From positions 6,534,330 to 6,598,329 of the forward strand of contig OY992538.1 in NCBI GenBank assembly GCA_963921195.1: 64,000 nt of DNA, given 5' to 3'. Under the pieces are notes generated by a model. It saw only the letters and a list, made by a program, of their open reading frames with translations, was not told where the DNA came from and searched no databases. This DNA comes from Pegoplata infirma. Its lineage: Eukaryota; Arthropoda; Insecta; Diptera; Anthomyiidae. Below, piece by piece: positions 22,375 to 35,084 of this stretch. The stretch's first letter is position 1. The number at the start of each line of letters is the position of its first letter. The position numbers and the translations under genes were made by a program.

Positions 22375-24373
22375 ATGTAAACAAACCAAATGTAAACAAC
22401 CCAACTATTAGTCACCACTACATAGACAGATTAAACAAATGATGTACAATTAATATGTATATGAGAGTATCGAACTTTATTCTCTACGCATTGCAGAGAT
22501 CAAACAGAAAATACACTAATAAAATGTTGTTGGTAAAATCAAGTGAAACTGACTTTATTTTTTTTTATCTACATAATTTTTTATTAGTATTGCGAACAAA
22601 AATATTTACTCTACCACGTAACATAAATATTGCTATATACATATTTCTATTTTATATTTTTCGTGTGGCATGCTCAATTTTTTTAACATATTTATGTTAG
22701 AAATATATATTAACATGGTACTATTTGAAAATTAAAATATGATAAATAAAGTTAATACAAACTAAAGGTGGGGAACACGTTCAATAATAATGTGCAATTT
22801 GCAATGTTGTATAATTTATTTTATGGTAAGTGTTTAATATTGACGAATAAACAATATATTTAACGCAAATAAAAAAGATTAAATTTTAATTGTGCAATCA
22901 TAATTATTGAGGTACCTACAGACGACGCAATATTATGCACAATATTTTTGACGCTTTTCCACAAATGGCATACATAAAAATACTGTATCAAATATTGGAC
23001 TGAAAAAATTCATGCAGATTGTACATTAGGCTGGGTCGTATTCCAACAAAGTGCTCAGATCAACTATTAATAGAGAAAAAAGTTGGTACAAGTAAATACA
23101 AGCAATTTAAAACCAAAATGAACAAAATCGGTCCATGGCTTCCGTTCTCACATCGCGGGTCAAAATTGCGGTTTTTGAAAAAATGGACATAATTTAAAAA
23201 AAAAAAAAAAATTAAATATTTAAAAAAAATTATTAAAAAAAAAAAATTTTTTGTATCGCATTAATTCAAAGATATTTAGAAAAATTTTGTTTGTTTTTTT
23301 CGGATATCGATAACCCACCCAAACGTGAGGCCAAAAAAAACTCACATTTTTAACATGGAGCTCAAAACTACTTTTTCACTATTTTAAAAATTTAGTGAAA
23401 CAAAATTTTTAAATATATTAGTTTATCCACTTGATATCATTGAATACATCTCAGGGATTGTAGAAAAAAATTCTTAGTTAAATTCCTTCGTCCAGTTGGT
23501 GTGTGGAGCGATTTGAATTTAGCGGATTTCCAGAACATGTGTTTTTATCGACATTTTTGACTAATTTGTAGTTGTTAGCAACATTTTACTTAAATTAACC
23601 AAAGTTTTTTTGTTCAAATGGTTGTTTTGGACCATAGTAACTCTGCTTTGAAATAATAGGCTTTTTGGACAACGTTAACCCTTGCCGGCACGAGGTTAAA
23701 AATTCCTCCAATGAAATTTTTGAAAATTCCTCACTCTAAAATCGTGTACGTGTTTAAATAATCAACAATTACAAATTTATACAAAGATTTCTTGAAGGAC
23801 ATCTTTAACCCTTGTTGAACGAACGCCCAAAAAATTTCAAACAGCTGTTTTTTTTTGCTCATAGTCAAAATGGACATTTTGACATATTAAATAATATGTT
23901 TTTCACTTTTAGCTTTACACAGTAAAAACGACGAAGACGTAATGAAATTTCGGATGCCATTTTTTTTTTATTTTATTTAGTTTTAAGCATTTTCCGCTTA
24001 AGTGCGCTTAATTTAAAACATTAATTTAAATGCGATCGTTTAAATGCATTCCCCGCTTACACGATTCACTCGCAGATGTTCATGACTATGATTATAAAAT
24101 GAAAGATATGTACATCTGCGAGTGAATCGTTTGAGCGGGGAATGCATTTAAACGATCGCATTTAAATTAATGTTTTAAAGTAAGCGCACTTAAGCGGAAA
24201 GTGTTTAAAACCAAATAAAATAAAAAATGGCATCCGAAATTTCATTACGTCTTCGTCGTTTTTACTGTGTAAAGCTAAAAGTGAAAAACATATTATTTAA
24301 TATGTCAAAAAAGTCCATTTTGACTATGAGCAAAAAAAACAGCTGTTTGAAATTTTTTGGGCGTTCGTTCAAC
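21266..24373 (+). repeat. 3108-bp direct tandem duplication, copy 1
   Basis: Identical, as far as can be read, to 24374-27481. It covers the inner 1.1 kb of the minisatellite, the inner arm, the loop, and 260 bp of the opposite arm. The junction (gttcaac/aaaagcac) shares only AA. Confidence 0.9.
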
Positions 24374-27300
24374 AAAAGCACAATTGAAATTCAGAAATGC
24401 CCAATTGAAATTCAGAAAAGCATAATTGAAATTCAGAAATCGTAATTGAAATTCAGAAATCGTAATTGAAATTCAGAAAAGCCCAATTGAAATTCAGAAA
24501 ATCACAATTGAAATTCAGAAAATCACAATTGAAATTCAGAAAAGCCCAATTGAAATTCAGAAAAGCACAATTGAAATTCAGAAAAGCACAATTGAAATTC
24601 AGAAAATCACAATTGAAATTCAGAAAATCACAATTGAAATTCAGAAAAGCACAATTGAAATTCAGAAAATCACAATTGAAATTCAGAATAGCCCAATTGA
24701 AATTCAGAAAATCACAATTGAAATTCAGAAAAGCCCAATTGAAATTCAGAAAACCACAATTGAAATTCAGAAAAGCCCAATTGAAATTCAGAAATCGTAA
24801 TTGAAATTCAGAAAAGCCCAATTGAAATTCAGAAAAGCACAATTGAAATTCAGAAAAGCACAATTGAAATTCAGAAAAGCCCAATTGAAATTCAGAAAAG
24901 ACCAATTGAAATTCAGAAATCGTAATTGAAATTCAGAAAAGCCCAATTGAAATTCAGAAAATCACAATTGAAATTCAGAAAATCACAATTGAAATTCAGA
25001 AAAGCCCAATTGAAATTCAGAAAAGCACAATTGAAATTCAGAAAAGCACAATTGAAATTCAGAAAATCACAATTGAAATTCAGAAAATCACAATTGAAAT
25101 TCAGAAAAGCCCAATTGAAATTCAGAAATCGTAATTGAAATTCAGAAAAGCACAATTGAAATTCAGAAAATCACAATTGAAATTCAGAATAGCCCAATTG
25201 AAATTCAGAAAAGCACAATTGAAATTCAGAAAAGCCCAATTGAAATTCAGAAAATCACAATTGAAATTCAGAAAAGCCCCATTGAAATTCAGAAATCGTA
25301 ATTGAAATTCAGAAAAGCCCAATTGAAATTCAGAAAAGCACAATTGAAATTCAGAAAAGCACAATTGAAATTCAGAAAAGCCCAATTGAAATTCAGAAAA
25401 GACCAATTGAAATTCAGAAAATCACAATTGAAATTCAGAAAAGCCCAATTGAAATTCAGAAATCACAATTGAAATTCAGAAAATGTAAACAAACCAAATG
25501 TAAACAACCCAACTATTAGTCACCACTACATAGACAGATTAAACAAATGATGTACAATTAATATGTATATGAGAGTATCGAACTTTATTCTCTACGCATT
25601 GCAGAGATCAAACAGAAAATACACTAATAAAATGTTGTTGGTAAAATCAAGTGAAACTGACTTTATTTTTTTTTATCTACATAATTTTTTATTAGTATTG
25701 CGAACAAAAATATTTACTCTACCACGTAACATAAATATTGCTATATACATATTTCTATTTTATATTTTTCGTGTGGCATGCTCAATTTTTTTAACATATT
25801 TATGTTAGAAATATATATTAACATGGTACTATTTGAAAATTAAAATATGATAAATAAAGTTAATACAAACTAAAGGTGGGGAACACGTTCAATAATAATG
25901 TGCAATTTGCAATGTTGTATAATTTATTTTATGGTAAGTGTTTAATATTGACGAATAAACAATATATTTAACGCAAATAAAAAAGATTAAATTTTAATTG
26001 TGCAATCATAATTATTGAGGTACCTACAGACGACGCAATATTATGCACAATATTTTTGACGCTTTTCCACAAATGGCATACATAAAAATACTGTATCAAA
26101 TATTGGACTGAAAAAATTCATGCAGATTGTACATTAGGCTGGGTCGTATTCCAACAAAGTGCTCAGATCAACTATTAATAGAGAAAAAAGTTGGTACAAG
26201 TAAATACAAGCAATTTAAAACCAAAATGAACAAAATCGGTCCATGGCTTCCGTTCTCACATCGCGGGTCAAAATTGCGGTTTTTGAAAAAATGGACATAA
26301 TTTAAAAAAAAAAAAAAAATTAAATATTTAAAAAAAATTATTAAAAAAAAAAAATTTTTTGTATCGCATTAATTCAAAGATATTTAGAAAAATTTTGTTT
26401 GTTTTTTTCGGATATCGATAACCCACCCAAACGTGAGGCCAAAAAAAACTCACATTTTTAACATGGAGCTCAAAACTACTTTTTCACTATTTTAAAAATT
26501 TAGTGAAACAAAATTTTTAAATATATTAGTTTATCCACTTGATATCATTGAATACATCTCAGGGATTGTAGAAAAAAATTCTTAGTTAAATTCCTTCGTC
26601 CAGTTGGTGTGTGGAGCGATTTGAATTTAGCGGATTTCCAGAACATGTGTTTTTATCGACATTTTTGACTAATTTGTAGTTGTTAGCAACATTTTACTTA
26701 AATTAACCAAAGTTTTTTTGTTCAAATGGTTGTTTTGGACCATAGTAACTCTGCTTTGAAATAATAGGCTTTTTGGACAACGTTAACCCTTGCCGGCACG
26801 AGGTTAAAAATTCCTCCAATGAAATTTTTGAAAATTCCTCACTCTAAAATCGTGTACGTGTTTAAATAATCAACAATTACAAATTTATACAAAGATTTCT
26901 TGAAGGACATCTTTAACCCTTGTTGAACGAACGCCCAAAAAATTTCAAACAGCTGTTTTTTTTTGCTCATAGTCAAAATGGACATTTTGACATATTAAAT
27001 AATATGTTTTTCACTTTTAGCTTTACACAGTAAAAACGACGAAGACGTAATGAAATTTCGGATGCCATTTTTTTTTTATTTTATTTAGTTTTAAGCATTT
27101 TCCGCTTAAGTGCGCTTAATTTAAAACATTAATTTAAATGCGATCGTTTAAATGCATTCCCCGCTTACACGATTCACTCGCAGATGTTCATGACTATGAT
27201 TATAAAATGAAAGATATGTACATCTGCGAGTGAATCGTTTGAGCGGGGAATGCATTTAAACGATCGCATTTAAATTAATGTTTTAAAGTAAGCGCACTTA

Positions 27301-27481
27301 AGCGGAAAGTGTTTAAAACCAAATAAAATAAAAAATGGCATCCGAAATTTCATTACGTCTTCGTCGTTTTTACTGTGTAAAGCTAAAAGTGAAAAACATA
27401 TTATTTAATATGTCAAAAAAGTCCATTTTGACTATGAGCAAAAAAAACAGCTGTTTGAAATTTTTTGGGCGTTCGTTCAAC
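24374..27481 (+). repeat. 3108-bp direct tandem duplication, copy 2
   Basis: Second copy, offset exactly 3108 bp. After 27481 the sequence goes on into the remaining right arm (caagggttaaag), which is absent after copy 1. The inverted arms differ from one another at scattered bases, whereas these two copies do not, so the duplication is much younger or an assembly artefact. Confidence 0.9.
24375..25482 (+). repeat. 21-bp minisatellite, internal array
   Basis: Duplicate of 21267-22374, placed inside the fold-back by the tandem duplication. The same unit variants occur in the same order. Confidence 0.95.
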
Positions 27482-28231
27482 AAGGGTTAAAGATGTCCTT
27501 CAAGAAATCTTTGTATAAATTTGTAATTGTTGATTATTTAAACACATACACGATTTTAGAGTGAGGAATTTCCAAAAATTTCATTGGAGGAATTTTTAAC
27601 CTCGTGCCGGCAAGGGTTAACGTTGTCCAAAAAGCCTATTATTTCAAAGCAGAGTTACTATGGTCCAAAACAACCATTTGAACAAAAAAAGTTGGTTAAT
27701 TTAAGTAAAATGTTGCTAACAAATACAAATTAGTCAAAAATGTCGATAAAAACACATGTTCTGGAAATCCGCTAAATTCAAATCGCTCCACACACCAACT
27801 GGACGAAGGAATTTAACTAAGAATTTTTTTCTACAATCCCTGAGATGTATTCAATGATATCAAGTGGATAAACTAATATATTTAAAAATTTTGTTTCACT
27901 AAATTTTTAAAATAGTGAAAAAGTAGTTTTGAGCTCCATGTTAAAAATGTGAGTTTTTTTTGGCCTCACGTTTGGGTGGGTTATCGATATCCGAAAAAAA
28001 CAAACAAAATTTTTCTAAATATCTTTGAATTAATGCGATACAAAAAAATTTTTTTTTTTTAATAATTTTTTTTAAATATTTAATTTTTTTTTTTTTTTTA
28101 AATTATGTCCATTTTTTCAAAAACCGCAATTTTGACCCGCGATGTGAGAACGGAAGCCATGGACCGATTTTGTTCATTTTGGTTTTAAATTGCTTGTATT
28201 TACTTGTACCAACTTTTTTCACTATTAATAG

Positions 28232-31050
28232 CACTGTGCTACAAATGACCAAAAATAAAATATGCAGGGGTTCTCATATGAAAATTCGGGTTGGTTGGAG
28301 TCCATAGAGTACTGATATACTCATAGTTTTTCTGGATCACTTCGTTAAGTACGTTTTTTATTGGCAAATGTGTTGAAAAACGGTAATTCTTAAATTACAA
28401 CTTTAAAAAATTATTACTTTGTTAGTTTGAAACCGATTTTCGATTTTATGGATTTTTTTGAAAGGTATAAGTCTTACCTTTTAAACAAAATAAAAATAAT
28501 AAAAATCGATCAAGAATTGGCTGAGCTACGGTCGTTTAAGTTAAAAAAAATCCAATTTTTTGAAAAATTTGTCATGTTCTTTATACTCTAAGTTTAAAGT
28601 GCATCATTAAAAAATTTTTGTTTTATTTTTGTATAAAAATATAAAAAAGTAGCTTTCCAAAACACCAAAAAACATAACAATCGGTTAAAAAATGAACGAG
28701 TTATGCTAAGTTTTGTGATAGGACATTTTTAATTTTTTTCAGAAATGCTTGTAATTCAGGTATTATTCATAAATCTTATTGCTAGTAGTAATTTTATGTG
28801 CCTATGCATATAAACAAGAGATGGTAACATAATTAGATTTGTGCGTGATTGACACATGATCACAAGTGAGCGTGATTGAAAATCAATTTTACTCACGTGG
28901 TTGTGAGTGAGTGGAATAAAAAAAATGGGCGTGTCAGTTGCTTCTAAATCCCATTTATAATTTTTTGGTTTTGTTTGAAAAATATGAGTGTTACTTCTTA
29001 AAAACAAAAATATTGAGAATAGATTGAAAATAGACTCGTTTAAGTAAAAAATCTTTTTTGAAAATTAATACCTGCAACATTTTATGGCAGAAAAAGTTGT
29101 ACGTTCGCAAACATTTTTGAAACGAAATTGGTAAAATTGTAGGATCATTTGATGAAAATTTTACCTATTTATAAATAAACGTATGAGGCATTCCACACCA
29201 AATATCCAGCAAAAAAAAAACATGTGTACCGTAAATTTCTGAACAGGTTGTATGAATAGCCCTATATGGAGCTAAGAAAATTGCGTTTTTGGTTTTAAAA
29301 TTTTTCAAAAACTTGACTTAGGAGGTCAAATATTGGAAAAATGGTCAAATTTGTGTTGAGTTACCTTGTTTAAATATTTATTAAATTAAAACGGAATGCA
29401 CCACAATCTCAAACATCGATTAAATTTTTTTTTTTTGGAAAATTTTCAGAATTAGTTCTGAAATTTTTGCATTTTTAAAAAAAGTCAATTAATCAAAAAC
29501 CCGGCCACTTTTTTTTAAGCTTAGATGTTTGTCGATCCACACAAATAAATTCAGACATATGTTTCTTGAGAAAATCGCATTTGAATATTAATTTTCATAA
29601 CAATTTTGTAATTTGCTTGCATTTTCTTGTTTCAACGTAGCGAATGACTATTAAATATTTGCATTAGTCATACGCTACGTTGAACAAAGAAAATTACCAA
29701 ATTGTCATGAAATTCAAAATTCAAATGCGATTTCTCGAAAATAACGAAAAAAAAAACATTTCAATTTTTTTGTGTGGATAGACAAACTAGAGATGGGAAC
29801 ATGAGCAGATAAGAGCGTGTGTGTGACTGAATTCAATTTTACTCACGTGATTGTGAGTGAGTGTGAGAAAGATTATTGCGTGAAAGAGTGAGCGTGAGTT
29901 GATTTTTTTGCGTGAGTTTGCGTGATTTATTTTCTCTTTATTTCAAAAAAAGCAACAAAAAAAATTTAAAATTTTGCTTAACTTCAGATTTTGTCCCGAA
30001 AAAATCCAAACAAATGTAAAATTTTAGATTTTGCTGAAAATTTTGAAAGATTTTTGAAATTATTTTTAGTATAAATAAGAATATCGTGAGTGTGAGTCAA
30101 CGTTAGCGTGAGTGACTCTTGCATCGGCGTACGTGTGTGTGAGTTGTATTAAATTTACACACGTGATTGTGAGTGAGTGTTAGAAGAAAAATTATACTCG
30201 TGATTGAGTGAAAGTTAAAATTCACTCACGTGACCATCTCTTAGACAAACATCTAATCTTTAAAAAAAATTTAAAAAACAAAACAAATGTGGCCGGATTT
30301 TTTATAAATTGACTTTTTTAAAAAATGGAAAATTTCAGAACGGGTTCTGAATTTTTTTTTTATTTCACTCACACTTTTTTATTCCACTGACACTCACAAC
30401 CACGTGAGTAAAATTGATTTTCAATCACGCTCACTTGTGATCATGTGTCAATCACACACAAATCTAATTATGTTACCATCTCTTGTTTATATGCATAGGC
30501 ACATAAAATTACTACTAGCAATAAGATTTATGAATAATACCTGAATTACAAGCATTTCTGAAAAAAATTAAAAATGTCCTATCACAAAACTTAGCATAAC
30601 TCGTTCATTTTTTAACCGATTGTTATGTTTTTTGGTGTTTTGGAAAGCTACTTTTTTATATTTTTATACAAAAATAAAACAAAAATTGTTTAATGATGCA
30701 CTTTCAACTTAGAGTATAAAGAACATGACAAATTTTTCAAAAAATTGGATTTTTTTAACTTAAACGACCGTAGCTCAGCCAATTCTTGATCGATTTTTAT
30801 TATTTTTGTTTTGTTTAAAAGGTAAGACTTATACCTTTCAAAAAAATCCATAAAATCGGTTGCAAATTAACAAAGTAATAATTTTTTAAAGTTGTAATTT
30901 AAGAATAACCGTTTTTCAACACATTTGCCAATAAAAAACGTACTTAACGAAGTGATCCAGAAAAACTATGAGTATATCAGTACTCTATGGGCTCCAACCA
31001 ACCCGAATTTTCATACGAGAACCCCTGCATATTTTTGGTGTAGCACAGTG
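28232..31050. mobile_element. CACTG-ended 2.8-kb element with TAG duplication (CACTA-like)
   Basis: Ends CACTGTGCTACA...and ...TGTAGCACAGTG. TAG stands on both sides (28229-28231, 31051-31053), and the other arm of the fold-back shows the empty site ctattaatagttgatctg, proving the 3-bp duplication. CACTA/G termini with 3-bp TSD are the marks of CACTA (EnSpm) elements (established). Its own arms (28232-28930 and 30362-31050) are inverted copies. The middle contains a second palindrome (29400-29785 / 30251-30330) and a nested hAT-like MITE. No transposase is seen, so it is non-autonomous. Confidence 0.7.
29788..30242. mobile_element. hAT-like MITE with GTGAG minisatellite, perfect 8-bp TSD
   Basis: Starts TAGAGATGGGAACATGAGCA and ends CGTGACCATCTCTT, flanked by identical AGACAAAC (29780-29787, 30243-30250). 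The inside is gtgagtgtgagtgag repeats plus the AT-rich block also seen in 17035-17560. Part of another copy (aagagatggtaacat) is built into both arms of the surrounding element (28825, 30466). Confidence 0.85.
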
Positions 31051-31128
31051 TAGTTGATCTGAGCACTTTGTTGGAATACGACCCAGCCTAATGTACAATC
31101 TGCATGAATTTTTTCAGTCCAATATTTG

Positions 31129-32422
31129 CCCAGTAAAAACTTGGTAATAAGTCCCCATTACCGCCTGCATTCTATGTAATGAGGGCTCGTTACCTGCTCG
31201 ATTACTTCTTGTTAACAAATAATGAGTTACCGATAGCCTAATACAAAACCGGTTAAATCTTGTTAATAAATAATGAGCTACCGATAACCTGATACAGAAC
31301 AGGTTACTGGTAAATACGATTTAAAATATCTGATAAGTTGTCTAAATTTTTTTTGCTTAAGAAAATTTAGAAAGAACTTGCACATTTAGCTTAAAAAAGA
31401 TTAACATTTATCTACTTTTTCTAATAAAACTCTGTTAACAGAAATTTAAATTCAGGAATTCTGATTAAAATTGGGACAAGGCAAAAAAAGTTTAGAAAAT
31501 CAAATTGATATTCAGAAAACTGGATCTAGCTGACACTTGATCGTGATTTATGAGCCTTAATTAGTCCTTACATAACTTCTATTGAAGTTTTCTGGATTTT
31601 AATTGGCTTTGTCTAAATTGTTATTGTTTTTTCAAGAAATTTTGTGGTGTTCTCCAAATTTTAATTTAACTTTTTTTGCCTTGTTGTTTAAAGTATGTTA
31701 AAGCCGGTAAAAAGGTAAAAAACCATCACAGACAGTATTTCCCTTAAAACCTAACTCACTCTTATATAGACTTAAGATGGTGTTTAATGCGGTTTCCATT
31801 GGCTAAGCAATAGTCGCTTCCGTATATTTTTTATTGGTAATGTCCTAAGTAGCCAAATGTTCCTTTCTACGAGGTTCCAAGATATATTTTCGGTTCTGTA
31901 ATATTTGAATTTTACAATCAAAAATTTTAAGGGAAGGATATCAATGTAAACATTGGTTCCGCTGGCACATTGGATCTTTTCTATTTCCACATTTGCCTGC
32001 TTGGTTGCTCTTGAAATAAACGCGTTCAACATGAACTTGTTCAATTTCATATTGACGGAAGTTGCCTTAAGTTAAAAATTTATTAAAAGAATCAAAAGCT
32101 GTTAATTGGTAGGAGTGGGAAAGGAGTTATTTTTGAGCAACTGGTAGCTACTTATTTTTGGGACTAATGTATGCTGTTATTTGGTAGCATTTTTGTAAGT
32201 AGTGGGTAACGAGTTATTTTTAGGCTACTAGTAGCTTATTATTTGTGGTACTAATGTATGTAGTTTTTCAGTAGCATTCTCGTAAGCGAGTGGGTATGCG
32301 GTCATTACTCCAATGACATCGCCATGTTAAAATAATGAGTGTTTCACCAACATAGTAACTAGCTACCACCATCTATTTAAAGGCGAAAACCTCATTACTT
32401 GGTAATAGAAGTTTTTACTGGG
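31129..32422. mobile_element. CCCAGTAAAAACTT-ended element with TG duplication
   Basis: A 1294-bp insertion in the right arm only. The left arm gives the empty site ccaatatttgatacag; the filled site has tttg/CCCAGT...ACTGGG/tgatac, so the duplication is 2 bp (TG). Subterminal direct repeats: ttgttaayaaataatgagyt (31209, 31259) and a unit of about 95 bp with agttatttttgagc / ggtagc (32115-32290). The open frame 32050-31784 (-) has no recognised domain. Confidence 0.75.
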
Positions 32423-32984
32423 TGATACAGTATTTTTATGTATGCCATTTGTGGAAAAGCGTCAAAAATATTGTGCATAATATTGCGTCGTCTGTAGGTA
32501 CCTCAATAATTATGATTGCACAATTAAAATTTAATCTTTTTTATTTGCGTTAAATATATTGTTTATTCGTCAATATTAAACACTTACCATAAAATAAATT
32601 ATACAACATTGCAAATTGCACATTATTATTGAACGTGTTCCCCACCTTTAGTTTGTATTAACTTTATTTATCATATTTTAATTTTCAAATAGTACCATGT
32701 TAATATATATTTCTAACATAAATATGTTAAAAAAATTGAGCATGCCACACGAAAAATATAAAATAGAAATATGTATATAGCAATATTTATGTTACGTGGT
32801 AGAGTAAATATTTTTGTTCGCAATACTAATAAAAAATTATGTAGATAAAAAAAAATAAAGTCAGTTTCACTTGATTTTACCAACAACATTTTATTAGTGT
32901 ATTTTCTGTTTGATCTCTGCAATGCGTAGAGAATAAAGTTCGATACTCTCATATACATATTAATTGTACATCATTTGTTTAATC

Positions 32985-33114
32985 CAATGGTGCCCAAACA
33001 CTTGTTAAAGATCGACAAAAATACACGTACACAATCCGAACAACAACAAAACTAACAACAGAGAGCATAAAAAACCAAAAAAAATATTATCGTTTCTCTT
33101 TTTGGGCACCGCTG
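32985..33114. mobile_element. 130-bp hAT-like MITE, CARYGGTGCCCAAA ends, perfect 8-bp TSD
   Basis: Starts CAATGGTGCCCAAACA and ends TTTTTGGGCACCGCTG. GTTTAATC flanks it (32977-32984, 33115-33122), and the uninterrupted left arm shows a single GTTTAATC. A second copy is at 49502-49621. Confidence 0.9.
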
Positions 33115-33176
33115 GTTTAATCTGTCTATGTAGTGGTGACTAATAATTGGGTGGTTTACATTTGGTTTGTTTACAT

Positions 33177-34712
33177 TTTCTGAATTTCAATTGTGATTTC
33201 TGAATTTCAATTGGGCTTTTCTGAATTTCAATTGTGATTTTCTGAATTTCAATTGGTCTTTTCTGAATTTCAATTGGGCTTTTCTGAATTTCAATTGTGC
33301 TTTTCTGAATTTCAATTGTGCTTTTCTGAATTTCAATTGGGCTTTTCTGAATTTCAATTACGATTTCTGAATTTCAATTGGGCTTTTCTGAATTTCAATT
33401 GTGATTTTCTGAATTTCAATTGGGCTTTTCTGAATTTCAATTGTGATTTTCTGAATTTCAATTGGGCTATTCTGAATTTCAATTGTGATTTTCTGAATTT
33501 CAATTGTGCTTTTCTGAATTTCAATTACGATTTCTGAATTTCAATTGGGCTTTTCTGAATTTCAATTGTGATTTTCTGAATTTCAATTGTGATTTTCTGA
33601 ATTTCAATTGTGCTTTTCTGAATTTCAATTGTGCTTTTCTGAATTTCAATTGAGCTTTTCTGAATTTCAATTGTGATTTTCTGAATTTCAATTGTGATTT
33701 TCTGAATTTCAATTGGGCTTTTCTGAATTTCAATTACGATTTCTGAATTTCAATTGGTCTTTTCTGAATTTCAATTGGGCTTTTCTGAATTTCAATTGTG
33801 CTTTTCTGAATTTCAATTGTGCTTTTCTGAATTTCAATTGGGCTTTTCTGAATTTCAATTACGATTTCTGAATTTCAATTGGGCTTTTCTGAATTTCAAT
33901 TGTGGTTTTCTGAATTTCAATTGGGCTTTTCTGAATTTCAATTGTGATTTTCTGAATTTCAATTGGGCTATTCTGAATTTCAATTGTGATTTTCTGAATT
34001 TCAATTGTGCTTTTCTGAATTTCAATTGTGATTTTCTGAATTTCAATTGTGATTTTCTGAATTTCAATTGTGCTTTTCTGAATTTCAATTGTGCTTTTCT
34101 GAATTTCAATTGGGCTTTTCTGAATTTCAATTGTGATTTTCTGAATTTCAATTGTGATTTTCTGAATTTCAATTGGGCTTTTCTGAATTTCAATTGTGAT
34201 TTTCTGAATTTCAATTGGGCTTTTCTGAATTTCAATTACGATTTCTGAATTTCAATTACGATTTCTGAATTTTAATTATGCTTTTCTGAATTTCAATTGG
34301 ACATTTCTGAATTTCAATTGTGCTTTTCTGAATTTCAATTGGGCTTTTCTGAATTTCAATTACGATTTCTGAATTTCAATTGTGCTTTTCTGAATTTGAA
34401 TTGTGCTTTTCTGAATTTCAATTGGGCTTTTCTGAATTTCAATTGTGCTTTTCTGAATTTCAATTGGGCTTTTCTGAATTTCAATTGATCTTTTCTGAAT
34501 TTCAATTGTGCTTTTCTGAATTTCAATTGTGATTTCTGAATTTCAATTGGGCTTTTCTGAATTTCAATTGTGATTTCTGAATTTCAATTGGGCTTTTCTG
34601 AATTTCAATTATGATTTCTGAATTTCAATTGGGCTATTCTGAATTTCAATTGGGATTTCTGAATTTCAATTGTGATTTCTGAATTACAATTGATCTTTTC
34701 TGAATTTCAATT
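33177..34712 (-). repeat. 21-bp minisatellite, right terminal array (inverted)
   Basis: About 73 units of the same repeat in reverse orientation. The unit order resembles the left array but differs in detail (for example one additional GCCC/ATCAC pair near 34180-34230), as expected after independent slippage. Confidence 0.95.
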
Positions 34713-34725
34713 GGAAAAGGTGTAG

Positions 34726-35084
34726 TGACCTCTAAATATTTATTGATTTTTCTGAAATTTTAAATATATATTTCTTATGTCGATTTTAATGTTTTTGCAA
34801 TTCGAGCCAGTCTAATATGATATAGTAAGAAGAGCATAAAATAGTTTATCTAATTATTTTTGTCAAAGATATGTTTAATCTATATATAGGGCATGTCAAA
34901 TCTGACACTTTAAAAAAAAATTGTTTATATTTTCTAATTTTTTTACAGTTTTTAGTACTCCTTCGTGGTTAATTTTCTAATTTTTTTGATGACCCGGTTA
35001 GAGATATCAAATTTTCAAAAACTAGTATTTTGTTCCATTACTCAAACTTCTTTTACTTATAACTTCTTCAAAAATGGGCCAAAT
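34726..35084. other. AT-rich, copy of a degenerate interspersed repeat
   Basis: gggcatgtcaaatctgacac, ttttacagtttttagtactc, and cttcgtggttaattttc recur inverted at 10100-10240 and loosely at 4110-4390. No gene. Confidence 0.4.

Larger units (their letters stand above)
20805..34725. mobile_element. Giant fold-back element with minisatellite termini (composite)
   Basis: Both outer ends read CTACACCTTTTCCAATTGAA in mirror. Left arm: 20805-24079. Right arm, in pieces: 27220-28231, 31054-31128, 32425-32984, and 33123-34725, about 3.25 kb in total. A 32-bp loop lies between (24080-24111, copied at 27188-27219). The outer half of each arm is a 21-bp tandem repeat and the inner half is AT-rich, non-coding, and ends in a strong hairpin (gcggggaatgcatttaaacg). 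This layout is that of Drosophila Foldback (FB) elements. I see no sequence identity to FB and no clear target duplication (left flank gtgaattt, right flank tgacctct). A 3108-bp tandem duplication and three insertions enlarge it to 13.9 kb. Confidence 0.8.

Noticed and set aside
22455..22700. 81-codon frame repeated at 25563 and inverted at 32713
   Set aside because: It is present three times only because the fold-back arm is. Composition is that of AT-rich DNA and no domain is recognised.
21063..25406. Long open frames of LNFNCAF / KFRKAQL repeats in the minisatellite (also 33253-34488)
   Set aside because: They exist on both strands because the repeat length is a multiple of three and lacks stops. 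There is no start context, splice signal, or known family.
20780..34750. Target duplication of the fold-back element
   Set aside because: Left flank (gtgaattt) and right flank (tgacctct) do not match under any shift tried within a few bases.
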